A DNA stretch of 64,000 bases from an uncultured Fodinibius sp. (lineage in GTDB: Bacteria; Bacteroidota; Rhodothermia; Balneolales; Balneolaceae): positions 682,001 through 746,000 of the forward strand of contig CAJXMW010000001.1 in the NCBI GenBank assembly GCA_913056235.1. Direction: 5' to 3'. The notes under the pieces were generated by a model. That model saw only the letters and a program-made list of their open reading frames with translations, made no database searches and had not been told where the DNA came from. This document shows, piece after piece, positions 17,614-25,153 of this stretch (position 1 is its first letter; every line of letters starts with the position of its first letter). A program made the position numbers and the translations under genes.

Positions 17614-18117
17614 TCAATTCGAAATAAGTTCAATTTTGTCAATTAACAGCTCAAAATTCTCAGCTTTCTTATTAGCGATTAAAAAGCCGAGTTGTTGAAT
17701 GGAATTATAACTGAAATTGGGCTGGTCTAAATCTTTACCCCTAAAGGTGGGAGATAAATCATTAAGCGCAATAGTAATGTCCTCCCATTCTCCGGTGGTT
17801 TCAAAGTAGGTAATGTACGACTCGTAGGCCTGCTGGTCGTGTTTAACCCTAAACTGATATCGTTTTCCATCGCCCTTCAGCCGTATTTTAATTTGGTCTT
17901 GTGGATCCACTTCCAAGTTAGCAGGAGAATAGCGGACCGAAGAAAAGCCGCCGTTATTTTCCAACGACACGAAACCGCTAAACCGTCCATGGCCCTGCGG
18001 ACTCAGACTGATATCTCCTTGCGAGCGGCCGCCCATCACCACATCATCCAACGTTTCCCAATTTTGTAGGCTAGCATTCTCACTGAAATTAAAAATAACC
18101 TGATGATTATATGTCAT
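17614..18117 (-). CDS. CIA30-family protein
   Basis: A 167-residue beta-sandwich (galectin-like) protein of the CIA30 family, named for complex I assembly factors in eukaryotes; the bacterial role is unclear. The ATG at 18117 is chosen because the diagnostic segment begins at once: VIFNFSENASLQNWETLDDVVMGGRSQGD. The block NGGFSSVRYSPANLEVDPQDQIKIRLKGDGKRYQF and the closing FLIANKKAENFELLIDKIEL complete the domain. The gene ends in a 458-bp non-coding gap and is preceded by a decayed gene on the same strand. Confidence 0.88.
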   Translation of the reverse strand: MTYNHQVIFNFSENASLQNWETLDDVVMGGRSQGDISLSPQGHGRFSGFVSLENNGGFSSVRYSPANLEVDPQDQIKIRLKGDGKRYQFRVKHDQQAYESYITYFETTGEWEDITIALNDLSPTFRGKDLDQPNFSYNSIQQLGFLIANKKAENFELLIDKIELISN

Positions 18118-18159
18118 AGTAATTAAACAATGTGATTTTATATTTCTAGCTAAAGACAC

Positions 18160-18831
18160 CTACAGCGAGATCCGCATGCCTTCACGAGCAATCTCAAAGC
18201 CGCGCCGCTTTACTTCAGATTGCTACGGGCCTCCTTTATCCAATGCCGGGTTTGAATTATTTAAATGGGTGAGTATGACTCGCGCTTTTTCCTCATCAAT
18301 CACACCCTGAAGGGCATCCATGGTCTGCGTCATCAGCGGATGGGGAATATCCTCGATATCTCGGCCGGGCAATTCATCCATCGACCAGAACGTCCCGTCA
18401 AGCAGAGCAACGTCGACCCCATATAGTGACCGATATGTGCATGCGTAAGAAAAATACCGTCGAAGGGGCGGCGTGCCTTAGCTCGCTTGCGAAACACCGG
18501 ATCTTTGATCAAGTCAAGTTGCCGGGTAATATTCGGCGTAGCGTCGACCAGGTAGAAGCGCTCAGCCCTAGGTTCCACCAATGCAAGGGAAGAGACGTAA
18601 CGCCCTTTACCTGCGCCATGAAGCGCTCGTCCATCGTCACAGCACTCGCTGTAGCATCCGACCTAGGGAAAGCCGGCATCCTGAACTGACCCAGCACCAG
18701 GCCTGCAACTCACTGTCCAATTCATCCCCGGACGGTTCCCTCGAATTTGACAGATTATTCAGGGATTCCCAAAAAGAGCCCGGCAAAAGAAGTCCAGCAG
18801 CAAGAGTTGAAAGAAAGTTTAGGCGACGCAT
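18160..18831 (-). pseudogene. Decayed MBL-fold hydrolase (PqqB-like) gene
   Basis: The pieces read in family order on the minus strand: an exported N-terminus (MRRLNFLSTLAAGLLLPGSF), a frameshifted LGQFRMPAFPRSDATAS, then VEPRAERFYLVDATPNITRQ and FDGIFLTHAHIGHYMG with the zinc-binding HAHIGH. This is joined directly to the distal GVDVALLDGTFWSMDELPGR, so roughly 110 internal residues are deleted. The tail VILTHLNNSNPALDKGGP is interrupted by a TAG before RRGFEIAREGMRISL. At least two frameshifts, one deletion and one stop codon: unambiguously dead. Confidence 0.9.
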
Positions 18832-18916
18832 ATCAGTGGTAGTAAAAGTGAATGAGTTCAGTGACTCAGACTGACAAATTAATTACCAAATTGCAACAAT
18901 GCCTGACCTCAGGTTT

Positions 18917-19201
18917 TTATTTCTCAAAACGAGCTTCTTCTACCTTGCCATTTATATCAAAATCAATAACACATTTGTACATTGACAAGTTATAGGCGCT
19001 GTCAACAATAATACGCTTGCCCGAAGAGGCATATTCAGCGTGATATCGAAGAAAATTTCCAGTGTCTAGCTGTCTGGTTACACTCTGCTCAAAAACGCCC
19101 TGCTCAAAGTTGCTACAAAGGAACATGATCTCTTTTCTGGCTTCATTCCAATAAAAAGCGGCAACAAGTACAAGAACAGTATTTACAATTCGCTTTACCA
19201 A
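18917..19201 (-). CDS. Small protein with N-terminal hydrophobic anchor, unknown
   Basis: A 94-residue frame with a TTG start. The start MVKRIVNTVLVLVAAFYW would anchor the protein in the membrane; the rest is soluble and ends VIDFDINGKVEEARFEK. Not recognised. Its start lies 25 bp from the attC-like site at 19227-19291, so it could be the last cassette gene of the array. The TTG start and lack of homologues in memory keep confidence low. Confidence 0.45.
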   Translation of the reverse strand: MVKRIVNTVLVLVAAFYWNEARKEIMFLCSNFEQGVFEQSVTRQLDTGNFLRYHAEYASSGKRIIVDSAYNLSMYKCVIDFDINGKVEEARFEK

Positions 19202-19226
19202 ATACGTACCGATGAGAGTTCAAAAA

Positions 19227-19291
19227 GGTTAACGATCTGGTAATAACGGTCAGTAACGTTGAGAGTTGTGTCTATTTAAAGTGCGTTATCC
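19227..19291 (+). repeat. attC-like inverted repeat, site 4 (short)
   Basis: The left end is GGTTAACGATCTGGTAATAA and the right end is TTTAAAGTGCGTTATCC. The left arm closely resembles the left arm of the site at 20833 (TAACGAYCTGG...ATAACSGKC shared), and the right arm ends in GCGTTATCC, near the integron core GTTRRRY. At 65 bp it is at the short end of known attC sizes. Least certain of the four full sites. Confidence 0.45.
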
Positions 19292-19391
19292 AATTTGTTA
19301 AAATAAAAAACGAACAATATTAACATGCCAAGATACAGCGTAATAGCTGTTCCTATCTTTCAACAAGAAACAATTCCTATTTGCATCGAGC

Positions 19392-19778
19392 TTAGCTCTT
19401 TGTTTTCTCAATCATGTGATTGATGACATGACTATGCTCATGCTGAGGACTGAACATGATAATCTCCGCGTCCTTGTTAACCTTTACATTGTGTCCAGCA
19501 GGCCAGTAAAACAAATCATTTTCATTAACGGTCTCCTGTATACCATCGGCGTCTGTTGTGGTAAGTTGTCCCCGTAAGACAAAACCCCAATGAGGACACT
19601 GACATAAATCTCCTTCCAGCCCTTCGAAAAGCGGAGTTGTATCAACACCCTCTGAAAGACTAAAATATTCACCACTGATTTTGGTCAAACCAGTGACGTC
19701 ACCGAAATCTGTTTGCTGACGTATAGTGGCTCCCGGTATTTCCATCTTAACGGCTACATTCTCTTTAGATACTCTCAT
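19392..19778 (-). CDS. Cupin-domain protein
   Basis: A 128-residue single-domain cupin. The ATG has AAGGAG at the right distance (CTCCTT at 19791-19796 on the plus strand). Cupin motif 1 is degenerate: CQCPHWGFVLRGQLT carries one histidine and no second one. Motif 2 is ENDLFYWPAGHNVKV with its histidine. A partial metal site suggests binding rather than dioxygenase catalysis. It is flanked by attC-like sites at 19227 and 19971 and so may be a mobile cassette gene. Confidence 0.8.
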   Translation of the reverse strand: MRVSKENVAVKMEIPGATIRQQTDFGDVTGLTKISGEYFSLSEGVDTTPLFEGLEGDLCQCPHWGFVLRGQLTTTDADGIQETVNENDLFYWPAGHNVKVNKDAEIIMFSPQHEHSHVINHMIEKTKS

Positions 19779-19970
19779 AATAATTCTCCTTATAGGAAGT
19801 AGATGCTTATATGAATGATTTGGCTATCACCCATCTTATTAAGCAGTGGCTACTAAATTATACCAATGAAATAGCATGTTACGACATTACCTTTTGGTAT
19901 CCTATAACTAAATTGTCGCTCAATATATACGGACTAAAATCTTTTTTTTGATCCCTTTTAAAAAAAGAAA

Positions 19971-20086
19971 GTATAACAACATTGCGCTTAACCGGCGTGC
20001 ATATTGCTGTTGATTTTGCCAATAACAAAAGATGAGCCGTAGGCAGATAATTGGCTAGATAGCTCCCCTTAATGCGCTGATTATAC
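19971..20086 (+). repeat. attC-like inverted repeat, site 3
   Basis: 116 bp. The left end GTATAACAACATTGCGCTTA, then ACCGGCGTGC, is 24 of 31 identical to the left end of the 21612 site. The right end is CCCCTTAATGCGCTGATTATAC. The outer arms pair (GTATAA and TTATAC), as do the inner ones (GCGCTTAA and TTAATGCGC). It lies 13 bp beyond the stop of the lipoprotein gene at 20100. 19779-20099 otherwise shows only a promoter-like AT-rich leader for the cupin gene. Confidence 0.65.
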
Positions 20087-20099
20087 TGCAACTGATCTT

Positions 20100-20810
20100 C
20101 TATTCAATGTCATCATACCGCCAATACATTTTATCATCTTTGAAGCTCACAGAAATGTTGTATTCTCCAGGCCCTTCAAGCTCTAAATGAGGTTTGTCAT
20201 ACTTGAAATCACTATGAAATTCAAATGTTTCAGGATCATCCATGTCTATATTTTTCCAACCATAATGAACTTTATTGGAATCTTTATTAAAAGAATAAAA
20301 GTATTTTTGACGGCCCTTATATCCCGGGTTTGATTCTCCTGTGTATTTATACGTCCATTTTATTGTTTCCCAGGTACCCCAAATATCTTCAGAGTTACCT
20401 TCTATATTTTTTAATTCCGTAATTCTATTAAACTGGAGATTGCCATCCATTATTGATAACTCGACATTATTAAAAACTATTTGGAAGTTACCCTTCATCA
20501 TTTCTGTAGATTGTTTCCCCGTTATTACACAATCTGTTTTGTATAGGATAGATTCTTCCACTTTAAAATTCCCAGTTCGCTTATACCAAAATACCTTTTC
20601 ATCAGAATCATTAAGGATGTAATTCTTTTCAAGAAAAGTATGATTTTCATAGTAAATAGTTGTATCGAGTTCGCTATCGAATGTTGAGTCTATCAATAAA
20701 GAAGTAAACTCTTCATCACTGAGTTTCTGCTCATTAGCAGAAACTGGGGAATTAGAATCACAACTAATCAAACTGGCAACAAATAATAAGCTGAAAATTA
20801 GTAGTCTCAT
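20100..20810 (-). CDS. Lipoprotein of unknown family, cassette-like
   Basis: A 236-residue lipoprotein starting at the ATG at 20810, chosen because it gives a proper signal peptide, MRLLIFSLLFVASLISC, with a lipobox (SLISC). The frame continues upstream into the attC-like site, which is not coding. The body is rich in Asp, Asn, Tyr and Lys, with repeats of beta-type segments (FQIVFNNVELSIMDGNLQFN and LEGPGEYNISVSF); no family recognised. The gene is markedly more AT-rich than its neighbours, as expected for acquired DNA, and is bracketed by sites 2 and 3. Confidence 0.75.
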   Translation of the reverse strand: MRLLIFSLLFVASLISCDSNSPVSANEQKLSDEEFTSLLIDSTFDSELDTTIYYENHTFLEKNYILNDSDEKVFWYKRTGNFKVEESILYKTDCVITGKQSTEMMKGNFQIVFNNVELSIMDGNLQFNRITELKNIEGNSEDIWGTWETIKWTYKYTGESNPGYKGRQKYFYSFNKDSNKVHYGWKNIDMDDPETFEFHSDFKYDKPHLELEGPGEYNISVSFKDDKMYWRYDDIE

Positions 20811-20832
20811 CTTATCTATTAAATGTTTTGCA

Positions 20833-20963
20833 GTATAACGACCTGGAGCATAACCGGCAGCGCGATGAAATGGCAAATTAGTTATAAAGCGGTAGATTGA
20901 CCAATAAATAAAAGGGAGGTAGGGAGATGGCAAGGTATCTCCGAGTTAATGTGCGGGTTAAGT
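20833..20963 (+). repeat. attC-like inverted repeat, site 2
   Basis: 131 bp. The left end is GTATAACGACCTGGAGCATA followed by ACCGGC; the right end is CCGAGTTAATGTGCGGG then TTAAGT. The right core GTTAAGT fits the integron R' consensus GTTRRRY exactly. Inner arms GATGAAATGGCAAA and GATGGCAAGG can also be aligned in inverted order. It lies 22 bp from the start of the lipoprotein gene and 55 bp from the stop of the PEGA gene. Confidence 0.65.
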
Positions 20964-20970
20964 ATTTTAA

Positions 20971-21000
20971 ATAGAAAGAGCCCCAACATAGTTGAGGCTC
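20971..21000 (-). terminator. Terminator of the PEGA lipoprotein gene
   Basis: Read on the minus strand, GAGCCTCAAC-TAT-GTTGGGGCTC forms a stem and is followed by TTTCTATTT. It lies 18 bp after the gene's stop codon and inside the proposed cassette. Confidence 0.75.
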
Positions 21001-21018
21001 ATAAAGAAAATGCTTGCT

Positions 21019-21513
21019 TTATTTTACAGCACGAACTTCTTTCCACTCTTCTTTTGTCAGCATTATAACGGTAATGCCATTTTTATCTTTCTTTGGCATG
21101 CGGTCAATAATACCAGCATTTTTCATTTTATTTAAGTTTGCTCGCACATCTGCAGGATTTAGTGAATAAGCGGCACCTGTTGCAACATCAACTACGATAC
21201 CAACTAAAGCCCAGGATACAATATTTCCTAATATTGTTGTTGCACCATCAAACTTTTTGTTGACTTCAACTTTTACATCTTCGTAACCATCCTTTTTAAA
21301 AGTTAAAATATGATCTTCGCCACGATCCAGTGCTAAAGTCTGAGGTGTAGAACCTTTATCAATTCCATTGATATAAACTGTAGCGTCGGAAGGTTGAGAG
21401 TTAACATTTATATCTGCTTTTGAACCTTTAAAAATTGTTGCACAACCAATCATTGATGATGAAATGAGGATAATGCAAACGTAGATGAGTAATTTACTCT
21501 TGAGTTTGAACAT
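21019..21513 (-). CDS. PEGA-domain lipoprotein
   Basis: A 164-residue lipoprotein. The signal peptide ends in the lipobox MIGC (Cys24). The PEGA domain is plain: ADINVNSQPSDATVYINGIDKGSTPQTLAL, then HILTFKKDGYEDVKVEVNKK (about 33-85). A hydrophobic glycine-rich segment follows (ILGNIVSWALVGIVVDVATGAAYSL), which would insert in a membrane. PEGA domains are found in surface and carbohydrate-associated proteins. It sits between attC-like sites 1 and 2, with its own terminator. Confidence 0.85.
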   Translation of the reverse strand: MFKLKSKLLIYVCIILISSSMIGCATIFKGSKADINVNSQPSDATVYINGIDKGSTPQTLALDRGEDHILTFKKDGYEDVKVEVNKKFDGATTILGNIVSWALVGIVVDVATGAAYSLNPADVRANLNKMKNAGIIDRMPKKDKNGITVIMLTKEEWKEVRAVK

Positions 21514-21611
21514 ACTAATCTTGATTTATTTTTGGGGTGTAATAATTAACAGCAGAACTAAGGTATATTAATGTTGAAAAGCAATGACGTTGCCAGATTA
21601 ATAATTAAAAT

Positions 21612-21744
21612 ACCTAACAACATTACGCATAAGGGGCGTGCAAAATGACGCGGAATTTATTTTAAGATGTACTACGTAAACTGACAAAATCTAAACTGGC
21701 AAGGCAACGGCGATGCACGTCCCACTTTAATTCGCGGGTTATGT
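21612..21744 (+). repeat. attC-like inverted repeat, site 1 (best)
   Basis: 133 bp. The left end ACCTAACAACATTACGCATA, then AGGGGCGTGCA, carries a perfect RYYYAAC core. The right end TGCACGTCCCACTTTAATTC then GCGGGTTATGT carries a near-consensus GTTRRRY core. Outer (ACCTAAC/GTTATGT) and inner (GGGCGTGCA/TGCACGTCCC) arms pair, giving the two-box hairpin typical of attC. The minus-strand gene at 21739-22369 has its TAA stop inside the right core. Confidence 0.7.
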
Positions 21745-22369
21745 TGCGAGATAGTATTGAGCCATAAATCTTTCTATATCCTCAAGCATTCTTTTTACAT
21801 CTGCTTTTTTATACTCGTCAAATTTACCGTGTGCAGCAGCATTACCAATATCTAGTTTGGCTTGGATTAATCGCCATTGAGCTTTTGGATAGGCTTCGAC
21901 TGCTTTCAATTCGTCGTTCAAACGGGATGCCTTTTGATCACTAGCAATACCATTTTTTTCTGCTAATTTTTTTAAGGTATCTTCAAGTACAACTCTTCCA
22001 AGTACAGCTCCAGGATCCTTGTAATTATTTTCAGTCAGATATTATAAATTCTATTCCTTCAATAAATCCATCTTCTAAATCTTTTAAACATCCTTTTAGC
22101 AAACCTAAAATTCGACGCACATCCCTTGAATCGCTGAGATCTTCAGGCGTGTTGCTCATTAAATAAGTATAGTGTTCACTGTTCTTTTTAAATATTAATC
22201 TAATGGCATTCTTAACCCTGACTTGCCAAGAAGTCAATTCATCTCTAACACTTTTATGGTAATGACCACCAATATCTGGCTCATATTTCTCTTGCTCAAT
22301 TAAAGATTGCCCTTCTTTTATTAAGTCTTTCAGACGATTTATAAACTTTTCTCTTGTAGATTTTTTCAT
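21739..22369 (-). pseudogene. HEPN-like/AbiV-like protein gene split by a frameshift
   Basis: The first part (22369 to 22031, 112 residues, MKKSTREKFINRLKDLIKEG ... GFIEGIEFIISD) stops at a TGA. In the next frame the protein continues YLTENNYKDPGAVLGRVVLE, then DTLKKLAEKNGI ... LDIGNAAAHGKFDEYKKADV and ends at TAA 21739-21741. The NNYKDPGAVL...LEDTLKKL...NAAAHGKFDEY pattern is a common helical C-terminal domain in proteins annotated as hypothetical or abortive-infection related. A single-base change near 22036-22046 explains the break. It could be an error in the sequence. Confidence 0.7.
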
Positions 22370-22420
22370 AGCCTATTTTAGTTAAGCAAAATAACCTTTA
22401 TTTATCTCAAATAGCTTCTT

Positions 22421-22451
22421 GTATAACGTATTATCACACAAGCAGTTAGTT
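22421..22451 (+). repeat. Partial attC-like end at the array border
   Basis: GTATAACG at 22421-22428 repeats the left core seen at 19971 and 20833, in the same orientation and 52 bp from the start of the adjacent gene. No full right arm follows; a GTTAGTT at 22445 is the only candidate. It may be the truncated outer site of the array. Confidence 0.35.
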
Positions 22452-22552
22452 TGATAAATAAACCTTCCAAGATCAATACTCAAAAGAGTGGGCTTCCATG
22501 TTCTCTCGATGAATCTGACTGTCTTTACCAGGAAGTAATCTGTTGACTTAAA

Positions 22553-23035
22553 TTATTTCCGGCTGTGAAAGCGGCGGTGCAATTCGCGTACTTTTTGGGC
22601 CAGCTCGGGGACGGGCCCATCCACTTCGATGTCCCTGACTACGTCTTCGATGGGCAGGGTATTCACGGGCAGTGGCTCATCAGTGAAATCGTCGAGCCAC
22701 TCGCTTAGCTGGGCTGATGAGCTAGCGTACACCAAGCGTCCCAGTCCCACCCAGCCATGGGCTGCGGCACACATTGGACAGTGTTCACCGGAGGTGTATA
22801 CTGTGGCCGAAGCTCGCTCTTCCGAGTTCATATTCTTAGCTGCCCACCGCGCAATCTTGATTTCCGGGTGACGCGTCGGGTCACCTTTACTTACCACGTG
22901 ATTGTGATCCTCAAACAGTACCTCACCGTCGGCCGACACCAGTACCGATCCGAAGGGTTCGTCACCAACTTCCAGTGCTTCTTCGGCCAGCTTGACACAG
23001 TGCCGCAGGTGTTTGAGATCGGTTTCGTCAATCAT
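22553..23035 (-). CDS. Nucleoside deaminase (cytidine deaminase-like fold)
   Basis: A 160-residue CDA-fold deaminase of the guanine/tRNA-adenosine deaminase branch. The zinc site is HPEIKIARWA (H-x-E, about 56-58) plus CPMCAAAHGWVGLGRLVY (PCxxC-type, here HCPMCAAAH). The opening HLRHCVKLAEEALEVGDEPFGSVLVSADG is typical. The HPE in place of HAE and the C-terminal extension (LAQKVRELHRRFHSRK) suggest a nucleobase or nucleoside substrate rather than tRNA (TadA). It ends the core segment next to the cassette-like array. Confidence 0.87.
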   Translation of the reverse strand: MIDETDLKHLRHCVKLAEEALEVGDEPFGSVLVSADGEVLFEDHNHVVSKGDPTRHPEIKIARWAAKNMNSEERASATVYTSGEHCPMCAAAHGWVGLGRLVYASSSAQLSEWLDDFTDEPLPVNTLPIEDVVRDIEVDGPVPELAQKVRELHRRFHSRK

Positions 23036-23094
23036 GGTAGGTTATTCATTTCTTAATGGTAGACACACAGATCCTGAAACTCCGAATGCTTAGA

Positions 23095-23117
23095 ACACGG
23101 CAAGTTCAGCATGACAC
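23095..23117 (+). repeat. Dispersed intergenic repeat, copy 2
   Basis: ACACGGCAAGTTCAGCATGA then CAC, two substitutions from 1365-1387. It lies six bases beyond the purM stop, between purM and the deaminase gene. Confidence 0.6.
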
Positions 23118-23123
23118 TTAAAC

Positions 23124-24128
23124 CTAGGTGATTTTGCCAATCTCAATAATCTCTTCGTCGATATCTGCTGCGGCCTTCTTTACCTCGTCGGCATTCTCCG
23201 GATCCACAATCGCGATGAGTCCGATACCCAGGTTGAAGGTCGCCCGCATGTCATCTTCAGGCACGTTGCCGAGCTCCTGAATAAGTTCAAAAATAGCAGG
23301 CCGCTCCCACCCCTTCCAGTCTACGTCGATGGAAAGTCCGTCGGGTACCACGCGTTCGGTATTGCCCATGATGCCGCCGCCGGTCACATGAGAATAGCCG
23401 TTAACGCCGTCGATATCCCGTGTTGCTTTAATGATTGGCAGGTACGATTTGTGGATGGCAAGCATCGCTTCGCCCACGGTGGTGCCCAGCTCGTCTACGT
23501 GATCGCTGACCTCGTACTCCGAAAACAGTACTTTCCGCGCCAGCGAGTAGCCGTTGGTGTGAATGCCTGTACTGGGGAATCCAAGTAGCAGATTCCCTTT
23601 TTCAATTTTTTTGCCCTCGATAACTTTCTCACGGTCCACCATTCCCACGATGGTGCCAGCCAGGTCAAATTCGCCCTCGCTGTAGATATCGGGCATCTCG
23701 GCCGTTTCGCCGCCGATAAGTGCTACGCTGTTTTCTTTGCAGGCCTTGGCAAAGCCGCTTACGACGTTGTATCCCACATCCTGCTCGAGCTTGCCGGTGG
23801 AAAAGTAATCCAGGAAAAATAGTGGGTCGGCCCCGCAAACAGCGATGTCATTTACGCAGTGGTTGACCAAATCCTGTCCCACGGTGTCATAGCGGCCGGT
23901 TTTAAAGGCCACAATCAGCTTAGTACCCACACCGTCCACGCTGCTGACAAATACGGGATCATCATAACTACCCAAGTCGGGACGAAAAAATCCCCCGAAG
24001 CCCCCGATGTTGCTGAGTACGGCATCACTGTGAGTTTCTTTAACTACGTCTTTGATGGAATCGACCATTTGTTCTCCGGCTTCAATATCAACGCCGGCAT
24101 CTTTGTAGGTAAATTTTTTCTTGGACAT
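23124..24128 (-). CDS. purM: Phosphoribosylformylglycinamidine cyclo-ligase (AIR synthetase)
   Basis: A 334-residue enzyme of purine biosynthesis that closes FGAM to AIR with ATP. Conserved features: FTYKDAGVDIEAGEQMVD at the N-terminus, SVDGVGTKLIVAFKTGRYDTVGQDLVNHCVNDIAVCGADPLFFLDYF (about 65-110, substrate and metal binding), GGETAEMPDIYSEGEFDLAGT, and HVTGGGIMGNTERVVP. Full length. It is a single-gene unit whose promoter region is the DnaA-box-rich gap shared with dtd. Confidence 0.97.
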   Translation of the reverse strand: MSKKKFTYKDAGVDIEAGEQMVDSIKDVVKETHSDAVLSNIGGFGGFFRPDLGSYDDPVFVSSVDGVGTKLIVAFKTGRYDTVGQDLVNHCVNDIAVCGADPLFFLDYFSTGKLEQDVGYNVVSGFAKACKENSVALIGGETAEMPDIYSEGEFDLAGTIVGMVDREKVIEGKKIEKGNLLLGFPSTGIHTNGYSLARKVLFSEYEVSDHVDELGTTVGEAMLAIHKSYLPIIKATRDIDGVNGYSHVTGGGIMGNTERVVPDGLSIDVDWKGWERPAIFELIQELGNVPEDDMRATFNLGIGLIAIVDPENADEVKKAAADIDEEIIEIGKIT

Positions 24129-24215
24129 CAGATCTTGGATTTAAACAGATTTGCTCTTCAAGCTGATATGAATATAGCCAACTTGGATCTCGTTGTTAAG
24201 AAATATTTCTCCACA

Positions 24216-24562
24216 TTATCCACCGGAAAGCTTTAATAACATTAGATATATAATACTTGTAGTACATAGTAGTTACTGTGGATAAGTGGATAACTTTTTA
24301 ACACACAAAATTTAAGTTGGGTAATCCCGTTTGTGGATTATTTTGTGGAAAACTATTTGATAATAAACAATGGTTAGCCGTAACTTTTTTGCGTTTTCCA
24401 CAATCCACAGAAAATCGAATGTCAAGAAAAATTTGTTATGCACAGTAATTTTTGATTGGAAAACCTGTGGAAAAGTATTTTCAATTGTTGAAAGCTGTGG
24501 AGAAATTTTGTTGGTTTTGGACGATCTATTTTAAGAAGAAGTTTTACACATACTTATCCACA
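24216..24562. other. Candidate origin of replication (DnaA-box cluster)
   Basis: The 455-bp gap between divergent purM and dtd is AT-rich and holds about ten DnaA-box-like 9-mers. Exact TTATNCACA matches: 24277-24285 (minus), 24436-24444 (plus, TTATGCACA) and 24554-24562 (plus). One-mismatch boxes: 24216, 24285, 24332, 24344, 24394 and 24466; 24401 and 24496 are weaker. Long A/T runs between boxes could be the unwinding element. gyrB, gyrA and parS-like sites lie 16-24 kb away. dnaA is not in the window, as is common where oriC and dnaA are separate. Confidence 0.8.
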
Positions 24563-24583
24563 TAGTTATTAACAGACTTAAAT

Positions 24584-25024
24584 ATGAAAGTAGTTCTACA
24601 ACGGGTATCTGAAGCGAGTGTTACGGTCGACAATGAGCAAATAGGTGACATCCAACAGGGGCTTATGCTGTTGGTGGGGATTCACGAAGATGATGGCCCG
24701 GAACAGATGGAGTGGCTGGCCGATAAGATTTTGAAACTCCGCGTGTTTGATGATGCCGATGGAAAGATGAACCTGTCGGTGCAGGATGTGGAAGGGGAGA
24801 TATTGGTGGTGCCACAGTTTACTTTGTATGGGGATTATGAACAGGGTAACCGCCCCAGTTACTTCGAGGCGGCCGGTCCCGACAAGGCGAATAAGCTGTA
24901 TGAAGATATGGTGAGCTACTTTAAGCAGCATTCCGATTTGAATATTGAGACTGGAGAATTTGGGGCCTATATGGATGTGGCACTCCACAATGACGGTCCG
25001 GTGACGCTGGTGTTAGAGCGGTAA
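24584..25024 (+). CDS. dtd: D-aminoacyl-tRNA deacylase
   Basis: A 146-residue homodimeric enzyme that hydrolyses D-aminoacyl-tRNA (and Gly-tRNA-Ala), preventing D-residue entry into protein. The family signatures are MKVVLQRVSEASVTVDNEQIG at the start, PQFTLYGDYEQGNRPSY (about 78-94; usually S-Q-F-T, here P-Q-F-T), and the C-terminal cross-subunit Gly-cisPro motif NDGPVTLVLE. Full length. The start lies 22 bp from the last DnaA box of the presumed origin. Confidence 0.96.
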   Translation: MKVVLQRVSEASVTVDNEQIGDIQQGLMLLVGIHEDDGPEQMEWLADKILKLRVFDDADGKMNLSVQDVEGEILVVPQFTLYGDYEQGNRPSYFEAAGPDKANKLYEDMVSYFKQHSDLNIETGEFGAYMDVALHNDGPVTLVLER

Positions 25025-25028
25025 CTTG

Positions 25029-25122
25029 ACCCTCTCCTGTCCTCTCCCTAAATATTAGGGAGAGGTACTCCTTTCAAGAGATTTAATTCTTGATCAACGA
25101 GTTTTTTCCCTACCAGCAGGTA
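25029..25122 (+). repeat. Dispersed intergenic repeat, copy 2, with hairpin
   Basis: It matches the copy at 14946-15025 in block order. Here the core is an 11-bp perfect stem, CCTCTCCCTAA-ATA-TTAGGGAGAGG (25041-25065), just after the dtd stop codon. No T-run follows directly, so it is either a terminator of unusual form or a mobile-repeat arm. Confidence 0.6.
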
Positions 25123-25153
25123 AAGAGACTCATTTACCAATAAGACAACTAAA

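Noticed and set aside
19879-20091. A 70-codon minus frame between cupin and lipoprotein genes
   Set aside because: It runs through the attC-like site, which explains its open frame (hairpin arms); composition is not protein-like.
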